A program made the translations under genes and the position numbers. A stretch of DNA of 64,000 nt from Pseudomonas triclosanedens (GTDB taxonomy: Bacteria; Pseudomonadota; Gammaproteobacteria; Pseudomonadales; Pseudomonadaceae), in NCBI RefSeq assembly GCF_026686735.1, contig NZ_CP113432.1, positions 124,001 to 188,000 on the forward strand, read 5' to 3'. The notes under the pieces are model-generated. The model worked only from the letters and a program-made list of their open reading frames with translations, ran no database searches and was not told the origin of the DNA. Below, piece after piece: positions 45,378 to 55,079 of this stretch (position 1 is its first letter; every line of letters starts with the position of its first letter).

Positions 45378-46736
45378 TTACAGAGTGCCCAGCAGCTTGC
45401 GCGCAGCCTGGGTGTGGTCGGCGATCAGGCGCTTGAGGTCGAGGCCCTCGACTTCGCCGCCGATGACGCGCCAGCTGCCGCCGATCATGATCCGGTCGGC
45501 CCTGTCGGCACCGCACAGCAACAGCGCGGAGAGCGGATCGTGGCTGCCGGAGAAGCGCAGCTCGTCCAGCTTGAACAGTGCGAGGTCGGCCTGCTTGCCC
45601 ACCGCCAGCTCGCCAATGTCGCTGCGACCGATCAGCTTCGCCGAACCCCTGGTGGCCCAACCCAGCGCGCGCTCCGGGGTGATCTTCTCGGCGCCATAGC
45701 GCAGGCGCTGGATGTACAGGGCCTGGCGGGCTTCGAGAATCATGTTGGAGGCGTCGTTGGAGGCCGAGCCGTCCACGCCGATGCCTACTGGCGCGCCGGC
45801 TTCCTCCAGGGCCACGGTCGGGCAGATGCCCGAGGCCAGGCGCATGTTCGAGCTGGGGCAGTGGCAGACGCCGGTGCCGGCTTCGCCCAGACGGCGGATT
45901 TCCTCATCGTTGAAGTGGATGCCGTGGGCCAGCCAGGTACGTGGACCGAGCCAGCCGACACTGTCCAGGTAGTCCACGGTGCGCTGGCCGAAGCGTTGCA
46001 GGCAGAAGTCTTCTTCATCCAGGGTTTCGGCGAGGTGGGTGTGCAGGCGTACGTCTTCGCGCTCGGCCAGCTCGGCGCTGGCGCGCATGATTTCCGGTGT
46101 CACCGAGAACGGCGAGCAGGGCGCCAGGGCGATCTGCACCTGGGCACCTTCGCCGCGCTGGTGATACTCGCGGATCAGGCGCTGGCTGTCGTCGAGGATA
46201 GCCTCGGCGCTCTGCACGGTCTGCTGCGGCGGCAGGCCGCCGTCGGCTTCGCCGAGGCTCATCGAGCCACGGGTGAGCATGGCGCGCATGCCCAGTTCCT
46301 GGACCACGCCGGCCTGTACGTCGATGGCCTGCTCCAGGCCATCGGGGAACAGGTAGTGGTGGTCGGCGGCGGTAGTGCAGCCCGAGAGCAGCAGCTCGGC
46401 CAGGGCGACCTTGGTGGCCACGCCGAGTTGCTCGGGCGTCAGGCGCGCCCATACCGGGTAGAGGGTCTTCAGCCAGGGGAACAGCGGCTGGTTCACCACC
46501 GGCGCCCAGGCGCGGGTGAGCGTCTGGTAGAAGTGGTGGTGGGTGTTGATCAGGCCGGGCGTCAGCACATGCTGGCTGGCGTCGAAGGTCTGTTCGCAGG
46601 GAGTGCCGGGCTGCTGGCCGGCGGCGACCAGTTCGACGATGCGGCCGTCCTGCACGACGATACCGCCACGGGCATCGAGATCGTTGGCGGTGAAGATGGC
46701 CAGCGGGTTGCGCAGCCAGAGACGCGGGGAAGACAT
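45378..46736 (-). CDS. 8-oxoguanine deaminase (amidohydrolase)
   Basis: 452 residues from ATG 46736 (GGAGAA upstream; an in-frame TTG at 46751 is rejected). A TIM-barrel amidohydrolase: metal-binding NTHHHFYQTLTRAWAP near residue 70, LAELLLSGCTTAADHHYLFP, LHTHLAETLDEE (His), LAHGIHFND (His) and the catalytic Asp in GIGVDGSASND. The residues fit the 8-oxoguanine deaminase group characterised from Pseudomonas (PA0142-like), which turns 8-oxoguanine into urate and ammonia. It would feed purine breakdown with the xdh genes. Guanine deaminase proper or a chlorohydrolase-like activity is an alternative. Confidence 0.85.
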   Translation of the reverse strand: MSSPRLWLRNPLAIFTANDLDARGGIVVQDGRIVELVAAGQQPGTPCEQTFDASQHVLTPGLINTHHHFYQTLTRAWAPVVNQPLFPWLKTLYPVWARLTPEQLGVATKVALAELLLSGCTTAADHHYLFPDGLEQAIDVQAGVVQELGMRAMLTRGSMSLGEADGGLPPQQTVQSAEAILDDSQRLIREYHQRGEGAQVQIALAPCSPFSVTPEIMRASAELAEREDVRLHTHLAETLDEEDFCLQRFGQRTVDYLDSVGWLGPRTWLAHGIHFNDEEIRRLGEAGTGVCHCPSSNMRLASGICPTVALEEAGAPVGIGVDGSASNDASNMILEARQALYIQRLRYGAEKITPERALGWATRGSAKLIGRSDIGELAVGKQADLALFKLDELRFSGSHDPLSALLLCGADRADRIMIGGSWRVIGGEVEGLDLKRLIADHTQAARKLLGTL

Positions 46737-46889
46737 GAGTAAGTTCTCCAAACGGACGGAGCCGTTCGTACCGAGACGGCTCCATGAGAGTCATGGGAAG
46801 CCAGCTCAGTGTTTACCCTGTCTGCTGATCCAGGTCCGTTGACCCTGCGGTCAGACGTGGGCGCATGGTAACGCCCACGGCGCGGATCG

Positions 46890-47573
46890 TCACCAGTCGA
46901 TCGTCGTTCCCTGGTAGTCCAGGTAGAACTGGCCGCCACGGCCGGCGTGGCCTTCGACCTGCTCGACGAGCCCCTTCACGCTGGTCGGAACATCCAGCGG
47001 CGCGGCTTCGCCACCCATGTCGGTGCGCACCCAGCCCGGATGCAGATTGAGCACGGTGATGCCGGTTTCGCCCAGCCCGGCGACGAAGCTGCGGGTCAGC
47101 GAGTTCAGCGCCGCCTTGCTCGCGCGGTACAGCGCCATGCCGCCGGATTCGTTGCCGGCCACGCTGCCCAGTTCGGAGGTCATGAACGCCAGGACGCCGC
47201 GCTCGCCGTCCAGGCGCGGCAGCAGGCGCTCGGCCAGGCGCAGCGGCGCCACGGCGTTGACCATGAACAGTTGGCCGACGTCGGCGAGGCTGGCGTCGAT
47301 GGCCGACTGGTGCGCCGGGCCGTAGATGCCGGCGTTGATGTAGACGAGATCGAAGCGCGAGCCGGCGAGGGCTTCGGCCAGGCGATCCTGGGAGTGCACA
47401 TCGTCGAGCACCAGCGATTCGACGCGCACTGGCAGTGTGGCCAGCTCTCCGGCGTTGGCGGCATCGCGCACGGTGGCGGCGACCTCCCAGCCACGCTCCA
47501 GCAATTCGCGCACCAGGCCAAGGCCAAGGCCGCGCGAGGCGCCGATGATCAGTGCGGATTTCGGGGTGTTCAT
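46890..47573 (-). CDS. Short-chain dehydrogenase/reductase
   Basis: 227 residues from ATG 47573. Rossmann motif SALIIGASRGLGLGLVRELLERG (GxxxGxG), the NAG motif as YINAGIYGP, the catalytic Ser in MTSELGSV and YxxxK in ALYRASKAALNSLTRSF, then PGWVRTDMGG. It is an NAD(P)-dependent oxidoreductase of the classical SDR type, similar to C-factor/sniffer-like proteins; substrate unknown. The 153-base gap to the deaminase gene holds nothing notable. Confidence 0.9.
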   Translation of the reverse strand: MNTPKSALIIGASRGLGLGLVRELLERGWEVAATVRDAANAGELATLPVRVESLVLDDVHSQDRLAEALAGSRFDLVYINAGIYGPAHQSAIDASLADVGQLFMVNAVAPLRLAERLLPRLDGERGVLAFMTSELGSVAGNESGGMALYRASKAALNSLTRSFVAGLGETGITVLNLHPGWVRTDMGGEAAPLDVPTSVKGLVEQVEGHAGRGGQFYLDYQGTTIDW

Positions 47574-47640
47574 GGCGGTGCTCCGACAGGAAGGGGTGGG
47601 GCAAGGATAACCCACGCTGCCCGCGCGCCGGGCGCAAACG

Positions 47641-47669
47641 ACAAGGCCCGGCATTGCGCCGGGCCTTGT
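47641..47669. terminator. Terminator-like hairpin downstream of the MFS gene
   Basis: ACAAGGCCCGGC-ATTGC-GCCGGGCCTTGT, a perfect 12-base-pair stem. It lies between the MFS gene and the SDR gene and could act with the adjoining terminator at 47674-47700. Confidence 0.7.
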
Positions 47670-47673
47670 GGAT

Positions 47674-47700
47674 AAAAAGCCCCGGGAGTGTGCGCCGGGG
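47674..47700 (-). terminator. Rho-independent terminator of the MFS gene
   Basis: On the minus strand CCCCGG, a 9-base loop and CCGGGG are followed by CTTTTT, 19 bases after the MFS stop codon. Confidence 0.8.
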
Positions 47701-47718
47701 CCCGGGCAAGTTGCCCAA

Positions 47719-49026
47719 TCAGTCGGTGGTGATCTTCGAGTGCTTCTGGGTGTCTTTCATGGTCACGTAAACCAGCAGCGAGCAGGCGATGCACGCGGTG
47801 ACGTACCAGTAGAAGCCGCTCTCCATGCCGATGCTCTTGAACCACAGCGCCACGTACTCGGCGGTGCCGCCGAAGATGGACACGGTCAGTGCGTACGGCA
47901 GGCCCACGCCCAGGGCGCGGATCTCGGTGGGGAACAGCTCGGCCTTCACCACGGCGTTGATCGAGGTGTAGCCGCTGACGATCACCAGCGCGGCCATGAT
48001 CAGGAAGAACGCGCCCCACCAGGTATCGATGGTGTGCAGGGTATTGAGGATTGGGTAGGTGAAGACGGTGCCCAGCACGCCGAAGGCGATCAGGATCGGG
48101 CGACGGCCGATCTTGTCCGACAGCGCACCGACGATTGGCTGCAGCAGCATGAACAGGAACAGCGTGGCTGCCGAGATCATCGTCGAGTCGCTCTTGCTCA
48201 TCCCCACCGTGTTCACCAGGTATTTCTGCATGTACGTGGTGTAGGTGTAGAAGGCCAGGGTGCCGCCCATCGTCAGGCCGACCACGGTGAGCACTTCCTT
48301 GGGGTGGCGCAGCAGGGTACGCAGCAGGCTTTCCTTGGGCTCTTCTTTCTTCTTGGCGAAGGACTCGGTCTCTTCCATGCCGCGACGCAGGTACATGGCA
48401 ACGACCGCGCACAGCGCGCCGATGAAGAACGGCACACGCCAGCCCCAGCTTTCCAGTTGCTCGGTGGTGAGGGTCTGCTGCAGAACGATCAGCACAGCCA
48501 GCGCGATGAGCTGGCCGGAGATCAGGGTCACGTACTGGAAGCTGGAGAAGAACCCGCGGTTCTCCTTGTTGGCCATCTCGCTCAGATAGGTCGCCGAGGT
48601 GCCGTACTCGCCGCCGACCGACAGGCCCTGCAGCAGGCGCGCGATCACCAGCAGGATCGGCGCGCCGACGCCGATGGTTTCGTAGCTCGGGGTCAGGGCG
48701 ATGATCAGCGAGCCGAAGCACATCAGCAGTACCGAGGCCAGCAGCGCCGCCTTGCGGCCCTTGCGGTCGGCGTAGATGCCCATCAGCCAGCCGCCGATCG
48801 GGCGCATCAGGAAGCCCACGGCGAAGATAGCGGCGGTGTTCAGCAGTTGGGCGGTCATGTCGCCCTGGGGGAAGAACGCCTTGGCGAAGTACAGCGAGAA
48901 GGCGGCGTAGACGTACCAGTCGTACCACTCGACCAGATTGCCGACGGAACCGCTGAAGATCGACTTGATGCGCTGGGATGTCGTACGGGGTGCGGCAGAA
49001 GCGGAGATGGCGCTTGCGCTATCCAT
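47719..49026 (-). CDS. MFS transporter, MHS family (alpha-ketoglutarate/dicarboxylate permease-like)
   Basis: 435 residues, 12 predicted membrane helices. MHS-family features: FSGSVGNLVEWYDWYVYAAFSLYFAKAFFP at TM1, the inter-TM2/3 loop GIYADRKGRKAAL, LLQGLSVGGEYGTSATYLSEMA, and the TM8/9 loop ALSDKIGRRPILI. It resembles KgtP and PcaT/PA5530-type proton symporters for alpha-ketoglutarate or other C5 dicarboxylates. A proton-coupled carrier in the inner membrane; exact substrate not certain. Stand-alone gene with its own terminator. Confidence 0.88.
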   Translation of the reverse strand: MDSASAISASAAPRTTSQRIKSIFSGSVGNLVEWYDWYVYAAFSLYFAKAFFPQGDMTAQLLNTAAIFAVGFLMRPIGGWLMGIYADRKGRKAALLASVLLMCFGSLIIALTPSYETIGVGAPILLVIARLLQGLSVGGEYGTSATYLSEMANKENRGFFSSFQYVTLISGQLIALAVLIVLQQTLTTEQLESWGWRVPFFIGALCAVVAMYLRRGMEETESFAKKKEEPKESLLRTLLRHPKEVLTVVGLTMGGTLAFYTYTTYMQKYLVNTVGMSKSDSTMISAATLFLFMLLQPIVGALSDKIGRRPILIAFGVLGTVFTYPILNTLHTIDTWWGAFFLIMAALVIVSGYTSINAVVKAELFPTEIRALGVGLPYALTVSIFGGTAEYVALWFKSIGMESGFYWYVTACIACSLLVYVTMKDTQKHSKITTD

Positions 49027-49424
49027 GTGTATTCCTCTTTGTCGTTGTTGTCGTCAGGCGTGCGGACTGCTCGTAACGGCACACCGGCGCACCGCGAGGG
49101 CGGCGCAGTGGGGAGGGCGATAGCAGGCACCGTGCCAACGCGTGAAAGCCGCATGGCAGAGGGGTTTCGGCGATTCTGCAGGGTGTCTTGGCAGGCGAAG
49201 GGGCGCCGATTGGCGCGGGTGCTGAGCGGAAATCCGCCTATCTGGCGCCGGCGTTTATCCGCACGAGCGGACCGTGCCGGCGACTACGGTTGGCAGTGAC
49301 TTCGGGATGCGTTGCCGCGAGGCGACATCGGCGCAAACCCGATCCACCAGAGTGCCCGCGTTGGCAGGTTCGCGGGATGGGTGGAGCGAAGCGATACCCA
49401 TCGACTGGCAGTGGCGGATGCCGC
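49027..49424. other. Intergenic region with dispersed repeat
   Basis: 398 bases between the MFS start and the AraC-type regulator stop. No gene. The MFS promoter must lie at the left side; the right part carries the dispersed repeat at 49375-49401. Confidence 0.5.
49375..49401 (+). repeat. Dispersed intergenic repeat, copy 2
   Basis: GGATGGGTGGAGCG followed by AAGCGATACCCAT; differs from the copy at 16085-16111 by a single base (A for C). Confidence 0.7.
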
Positions 49425-50216
49425 TTACCGCTGGCGGAACAGGTCGCCGGGCGTGAAGCCGAACAGGCCCTTGAAGGCCGCGATGTATGCCGAGGTGGAG
49501 TCATAGCCGCAGTCCAGCGCGGCAGAGGTGACACTGTCGCCGGACTCCAGCGAGCCGAGGGACGCCAGCAGGCGCTGGCGCTGGCGCCAGAGGCGGAAGG
49601 TCATGCCGGTCTCGCGCTGGAACAGGCGCGACAGGGTCTTTTCCGATGTACCGATGCGTTGCGCCCAGTCGCCCAGGGTCTGGGAGTCGGTGGGCTGGTC
49701 GATCAGGGCCTGGCATAGCTGCAGCAGGCGTGCTTCCTGGGGCATCGGCAGGGAGAAGGCGACCTCCGGCAGGGTGCGCAGCTGGTCCAGCAGCACTTCC
49801 ACCAGGCGCGACTCGGGACTGTCGCCCTGGGGGTAGTCCACCGGCAGCTCGCAGAAGCTCTTGATCAGCTCGCGGGCCAGCGGTGTCACTTCCAGCACCC
49901 GGCAGCGATCCGCCGCCCAGGAGCAGGCGTCGTCGCGGATGTACAGGCTGCGCATCTCTGCCTGCATCGAGGTGACTACTTCGTGTTCGAGGTAGGCGGG
50001 GATCCAGATCGCCCGTTGTGGCGGGGCGAAGAAGCTGCCTTCGGCGGTATGTACGCCGAGCACACCGCTGATGGCGTAGGACAACTGCACCCAGGCGTGA
50101 TGGTGGCGGCCGGTCCAGGAGCCGGCGCGCAAACGCTCGGCACGGGCGTACACGGGGCGGGGCAGGCGCTCCAGCACCGGAATGAGGCGTTGCAATTCGG
50201 GGGCTTGTCCGTTCAT
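49425..50216 (-). CDS. AraC-family transcriptional regulator
   Basis: 263 residues from ATG 50216. The N-terminal half is a cupin-like effector domain (AGSWTGRHHHAWVQLSYAISGVLGVHTAEG, IWIPAYLEHEV), and the C-terminal 100 residues hold the two AraC helix-turn-helix motifs (LGDWAQRIGTSEKTLSRLFQRETGMTFRLWRQRQRLL and SVTSAALDCGYDSTSAYIAAFKGLFGFTPGDLFR). It is divergent from the gamma-glutamyltransferase gene, 84 bases apart, so that gene is a likely target (inference). Confidence 0.9.
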   Translation of the reverse strand: MNGQAPELQRLIPVLERLPRPVYARAERLRAGSWTGRHHHAWVQLSYAISGVLGVHTAEGSFFAPPQRAIWIPAYLEHEVVTSMQAEMRSLYIRDDACSWAADRCRVLEVTPLARELIKSFCELPVDYPQGDSPESRLVEVLLDQLRTLPEVAFSLPMPQEARLLQLCQALIDQPTDSQTLGDWAQRIGTSEKTLSRLFQRETGMTFRLWRQRQRLLASLGSLESGDSVTSAALDCGYDSTSAYIAAFKGLFGFTPGDLFRQR

Positions 50217-50300
50217 CGCTATAACATGGCAGCGTATCGCTAGCTGGAAGAGTCTGGCAGGGCTACCCTGCCGCCTCAAGTCGTATTCAGGAGGATGCCG

Positions 50301-51917
<1,617 letters not shown>

Positions 51918-52386
51918 GGACCGCCCGGCGGCTGGATGCAGTCTGCAGGTGTGGCGCAGGCCCGCCTCTGGCATCATTCGCGCCCGGAAAAACGCGTGAA
52001 ATGCCGCGTGGGGAGTTGTGTAGATTTCCCACAGCGATCTTGTATACATAAATTGTATTGATTCGTTTCAACACAACTTTTTCATGTATCCAATTGAGCT
52101 GGCGCAAGTCGCCCGGTTTCGAGCCGGACGATGTGGCATTGCCCTGAATGCAGGCGAAGTTGTCCTGCGGGTCAGGAAATCGCCGGTCCAGAGCCTACCT
52201 GCGAATTTCCGCCGTGCGCGTTTGAGCCACGCAAAAAGTACGGATTGCATAGCGATCCGGCATAAAAACGGAACGCCCGGTCAGGATTGGCGCCAATCTT
52301 GCTATTTCCTCGCCGTGCCTGACCGACCGGACAGGTTCCGCTGACAATTAAAAACGCAACACGACTGCACTGATTAGGAGCAACGC
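51918..52386. promoter_or_regulatory. Long regulatory region upstream of the OmpK-like gene
   Basis: 469 bases without a gene. It holds several dyads: TTGTATACA near 52033-52041 (a GntR-type core), CGGAT-N9-ATCCG (52241-52259), the perfect palindrome GATTGGCGCCAATC (52285-52298) and CTGACCGACCGGACAG (52319-52334, 12 of 16 symmetric), which resembles the RutR half-site TGACC. Such a string suggests control by more than one regulator. Confidence 0.45.
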
Positions 52387-53223
52387 ATGACTCGCACTCT
52401 CGCATCCCTGCTGCTCGCCGGCGGGCTGCTCTCGGCTGGCCAGGCCCTGGCTGGCGGTGAAGACCTGAGCCCCGCGCCGGCCGTCAACGACGGCCCGCTG
52501 ATCTGGCACAACGAAAGCCTGACCTACCTGTGGGGCAAGAACTTCCGCGTCAATCCGCCGATCCAGCAGACCTTCACCTTCGAGAGCGCGAGTGCGTGGA
52601 CCTGGGGTGACATCTGGTTCTTCGTCGACCAGATCAACTACAACGGCAAGGAAGACAGCCAGAACGGCAAGAACACCTACTACGGCGAGTTCAGCCCGCG
52701 TCTGTCGTTCGGCAAGATCACCGGTGCCGACCTGTCCTTCGGTCCGGTCAAGGACGTGCTGCTGGCTACCACCTACGAGTTCGGCGAAGGCGATACCGAG
52801 GCCTATCTGGTCGGTCCGGGCTTCGACCTGGCGCTGCCGGGCTTCGACTACTTCCAGTTGAACTTCTACTACCGCAAGCCCGACGGCAACCGCGTTCCGT
52901 CCGGCGCCTGGCAGATCACGCCGGCCTGGGCCGTGACCATCCCGGTAGGCAACTCCGACATCCTGTTCGACGGCTTCATGGACTGGGTCGTCAACAACAA
53001 GGACGCCAGCTCCAGCGAGCGCGGCCAGAGCGATTACCACGCCAACCTGCACTTCAACCCGCAGATCAAGTACGACCTGGGCAAGGCAATGGGTTACGAA
53101 GCCAAGCACCTGTACGTGGGTGTGGAATACGACTACTGGTCCGACAAGTACGGCATCAAGGATTCCCAGTACTTCCGCACCGACCAGAACACCGTCAGCG
53201 CACTGGTCAAGTACCACTTCTGA
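52387..53223 (+). CDS. Outer membrane channel, OmpK/Tsx (DUF5020)-like
   Basis: 278 residues. A signal peptide (LASLLLAGGLLSAGQALA) is followed by a small barrel typical of the Tsx/OmpK nucleoside-channel superfamily: WHNESLTYLWGKNFRVNPPIQQTFTFESASAWTWGDIWFFVDQINYNG and repeated aromatic-rich strands, ending VSALVKYHF with the C-terminal Phe. It probably passes nucleosides or purine bases, which fits the nearby xdh and deaminase genes. The substrate is an inference. ATG 52387 has AGGAG upstream. A hairpin follows the stop. Confidence 0.88.
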   Translation: MTRTLASLLLAGGLLSAGQALAGGEDLSPAPAVNDGPLIWHNESLTYLWGKNFRVNPPIQQTFTFESASAWTWGDIWFFVDQINYNGKEDSQNGKNTYYGEFSPRLSFGKITGADLSFGPVKDVLLATTYEFGEGDTEAYLVGPGFDLALPGFDYFQLNFYYRKPDGNRVPSGAWQITPAWAVTIPVGNSDILFDGFMDWVVNNKDASSSERGQSDYHANLHFNPQIKYDLGKAMGYEAKHLYVGVEYDYWSDKYGIKDSQYFRTDQNTVSALVKYHF

Positions 53224-53233
53224 CGGCTCGCAG

Positions 53234-53253
53234 GTCCCGCCGCAAGGCGGGAC
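53234..53253 (+). terminator. Terminator-like hairpin after the OmpK-like gene
   Basis: GTCCCGCC-GCAA-GGCGGGAC, a perfect 8-base-pair stem with a GNRA-type loop, 10 bases after the stop codon; the following TTGCGTT is only moderately T-rich. Confidence 0.6.
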
Positions 53254-53366
53254 TTGCGTTCCCCCGCATCACCCCCGCCTGCAGTTTTTCTCCTGCAACG
53301 GCTTGAATCGCCCGCCCCGGCTGGGTTATCCATGCTGCGCCCCCCGCCGACGCATGGACACGCCGC

Positions 53367-54035
53367 ATGACTCTCCAGGTACCCGCCCATACCGCCCAGA
53401 ACGGTGAGAAACCCGCCGGCCGCATTCGCCAGAAGAACGAGGAAGCCATCCTCTCCGCCGCCGAGGAAGAGTTCGCTCGCCACGGCTTCAAGGGCACCAG
53501 CATGAACACCATCGCCCAGCGCGTCGGCCTGCCCAAGGCCAACCTGCACTACTACTTCAGCAACAAGCTGGGGCTGTACGTGGCGGTGCTGAGCAACATC
53601 CTCGAATTGTGGGATGGCACCTTCAACCACCTCACCGTGAATGACGACCCGGCCATTGCACTGGCAGGCTACATCCGCGCCAAGATGGAATTTTCCCGGC
53701 GCTACCCGCAGGCATCGCGCGTCTTCGCGATGGAGATCATCAGCGGCGGCGAATGCCTCTCCCAGCACTTCAGTCAGGACTACCGCACCTGGTTCAGCGG
53801 CCGTGCCGCCGTGTTCCAGGGCTGGATCGACGCCGGCCGGATGGACCCGGTCGATCCGGTGAACCTGATCTTCCTGATCTGGAGCAGCACCCAGCACTAC
53901 GCCGATTTCGCCACCCAGATCGGCTTCGTCACCGGCCGCAAGCGGATGTCCAGGCAGGACTTCAGCGATGCCACCGACAACCTCATCCGCATCATCCTCA
54001 AGGGTTGCGGGCTGACGCCGCCGGCCACGGCATGA
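53367..54035 (+). CDS. TetR-family regulator, RutR-like
   Basis: 222 residues. N-terminal TetR helix-turn-helix (ILSAAEEEFARHGFKGTSMNTIAQRVGLPKANLHYYFSNKLGLYVAVL) and a C-terminal YcdC/RutR-type ligand domain (EFSRRYPQASRVFAMEIISGGECLSQHF, IFLIWSSTQHYADFATQIG). RutR of E. coli binds uracil and controls pyrimidine and purine degradation; PA1520 near the P. aeruginosa xdh genes is a related protein. It likely controls purine/pyrimidine genes in this region, possibly through the dyad at 52319. The stop overlaps the yigZ start. Confidence 0.88.
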   Translation: MTLQVPAHTAQNGEKPAGRIRQKNEEAILSAAEEEFARHGFKGTSMNTIAQRVGLPKANLHYYFSNKLGLYVAVLSNILELWDGTFNHLTVNDDPAIALAGYIRAKMEFSRRYPQASRVFAMEIISGGECLSQHFSQDYRTWFSGRAAVFQGWIDAGRMDPVDPVNLIFLIWSSTQHYADFATQIGFVTGRKRMSRQDFSDATDNLIRIILKGCGLTPPATA

Positions 54036-54622
54036 GTTTTACCCTCGCCGCACCGGTTGTGTATCAGGAAGACATCCGCAAGAGCCGCTTCCACTGCGTT
54101 GCCGCACCCATCGCCAGCGAGGCGGAGGCACAGGCGTTTCTTGCCACGCACCGCGATGCCAGCGCCGGGCACAACTGCTGGGCGTGGAAGCTCGGCAACC
54201 AGTACCGCTTCAGCGACGACGGCGAGCCCGGCGGCACCGCGGGCCGGCCGATGCTGGTGGCCATCGAAGGGCAGGACATGGACCGCGTAGTGGTGATGGT
54301 CAGCCGCTGGTTTGGCGGCATCAAGCTCGGTACCGGTGGCCTGGCGCGCGCCTATGGCGGCTGTGCGGCGAAGTGCCTGCAGGATGCGCCGCGCATCGAA
54401 CTGGTGCCCAGCAGCCGGCTGGCCTTCGCTTGCGGCTTCGCCGAGCACGCGCTGTTCAAGGCACGGGTGCTGGCGCTGGGCGCCGATATCGAGGACGAAG
54501 CCTTTGGCGCCGAAGGCGTGCGCCTGACGCTGAACTTGCCGACCAGCCAGGTCGAGAGCCTGCAGCGGCTGCTCGGCGACCTCAGCCGTGGGCGCATCCA
54601 GGCGCAGCCGCTCGACGCCTGA
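54032..54622 (+). CDS. YigZ/IMPACT family protein
   Basis: 196 residues; ATG 54032 overlaps the upstream TGA as ATGA. UPF0029/IMPACT N-terminal domain: KSRFHCVAAPIASEAEAQAFLATHRDASAGHNCWAWKLG, FSDDGEPGGTAGRPML and VVVMVSRWFGGIKLGTGGLARAYGGCAA, then a DUF1949-type C-terminal domain. Function not settled; members have been linked to translation or proline peptide processing. Its coupling to a TetR regulator is probably incidental. Confidence 0.9.
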   Translation: MSFTLAAPVVYQEDIRKSRFHCVAAPIASEAEAQAFLATHRDASAGHNCWAWKLGNQYRFSDDGEPGGTAGRPMLVAIEGQDMDRVVVMVSRWFGGIKLGTGGLARAYGGCAAKCLQDAPRIELVPSSRLAFACGFAEHALFKARVLALGADIEDEAFGAEGVRLTLNLPTSQVESLQRLLGDLSRGRIQAQPLDA

Positions 54623-54650
54623 TTCTCTCCCCTGTTTTCGTGGAACCGCC

Positions 54651-55038
54651 TGTGGATAACCTGTGGCTCGACAGCGCTCGCCCGCGTGCTCCGTATCCTG
54701 GGGGGAATTGAGCGTTTTCTGAGCATTCGCTCGAAAAGTTGTTGAGCGAAATATGAACAAGCTGTGGAAAAGCTGTTGGTTAATCAACGGCTTTTCCGCC
54801 GAAAGTGAAATCCTGACAACCTGGCGAGTTATTCATCGGACTTATGGGGGCCGCGGAATGCCTGGTTTTGAGTGTTTTCAGCGACTTCTGACGGTTTGGC
54901 GCAGCGCCGGAGGAAAAACTCTGGACAAACTGTGGGCAAGTTGTGGGCTACTTTAAGCGTCCAGGTGATCCCCTGGGCGGTGATCGGCCATCGATATGCA
55001 GCTATGGTGGCTGCTCGCCGCGGAAAATCTGTGGGTAA
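54651..55038 (+). other. Intergenic region with a cluster of DnaA-box-like nonamers
   Basis: The 457-base gap 54623-55079 has no credible gene but holds five same-strand nonamers of the form TGTGGNNNA: TGTGGATAA (54651-54659, complement of the perfect DnaA box TTATCCACA), TGTGGAAAA (54763-54771), TGTGGGCAA (54931-54939), TGTGGGCTA (54942-54950) and TGTGGGTAA (55030-55038). Only the first two fit the consensus well. It is not an origin by gene context; a DnaA-titrating site or a repeat remnant are possibilities. Confidence 0.35.
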
Positions 55039-55079
55039 CTTTGGGGAAAAGACGCCGGCGCATGGCCGGCGTCCGAAAC

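Noticed and set aside
54753..54956. A 67-codon ORF in the gap after yigZ
   Set aside because: The Trp/Cys-rich product comes from the repeated TGTGG nonamers; no Shine-Dalgarno sequence and no family likeness.
54651..55038. A chromosomal origin of replication
   Set aside because: None of the usual oriC neighbours (dnaA, dnaN, rpmH, parAB) is present and three of the five boxes are poor matches.
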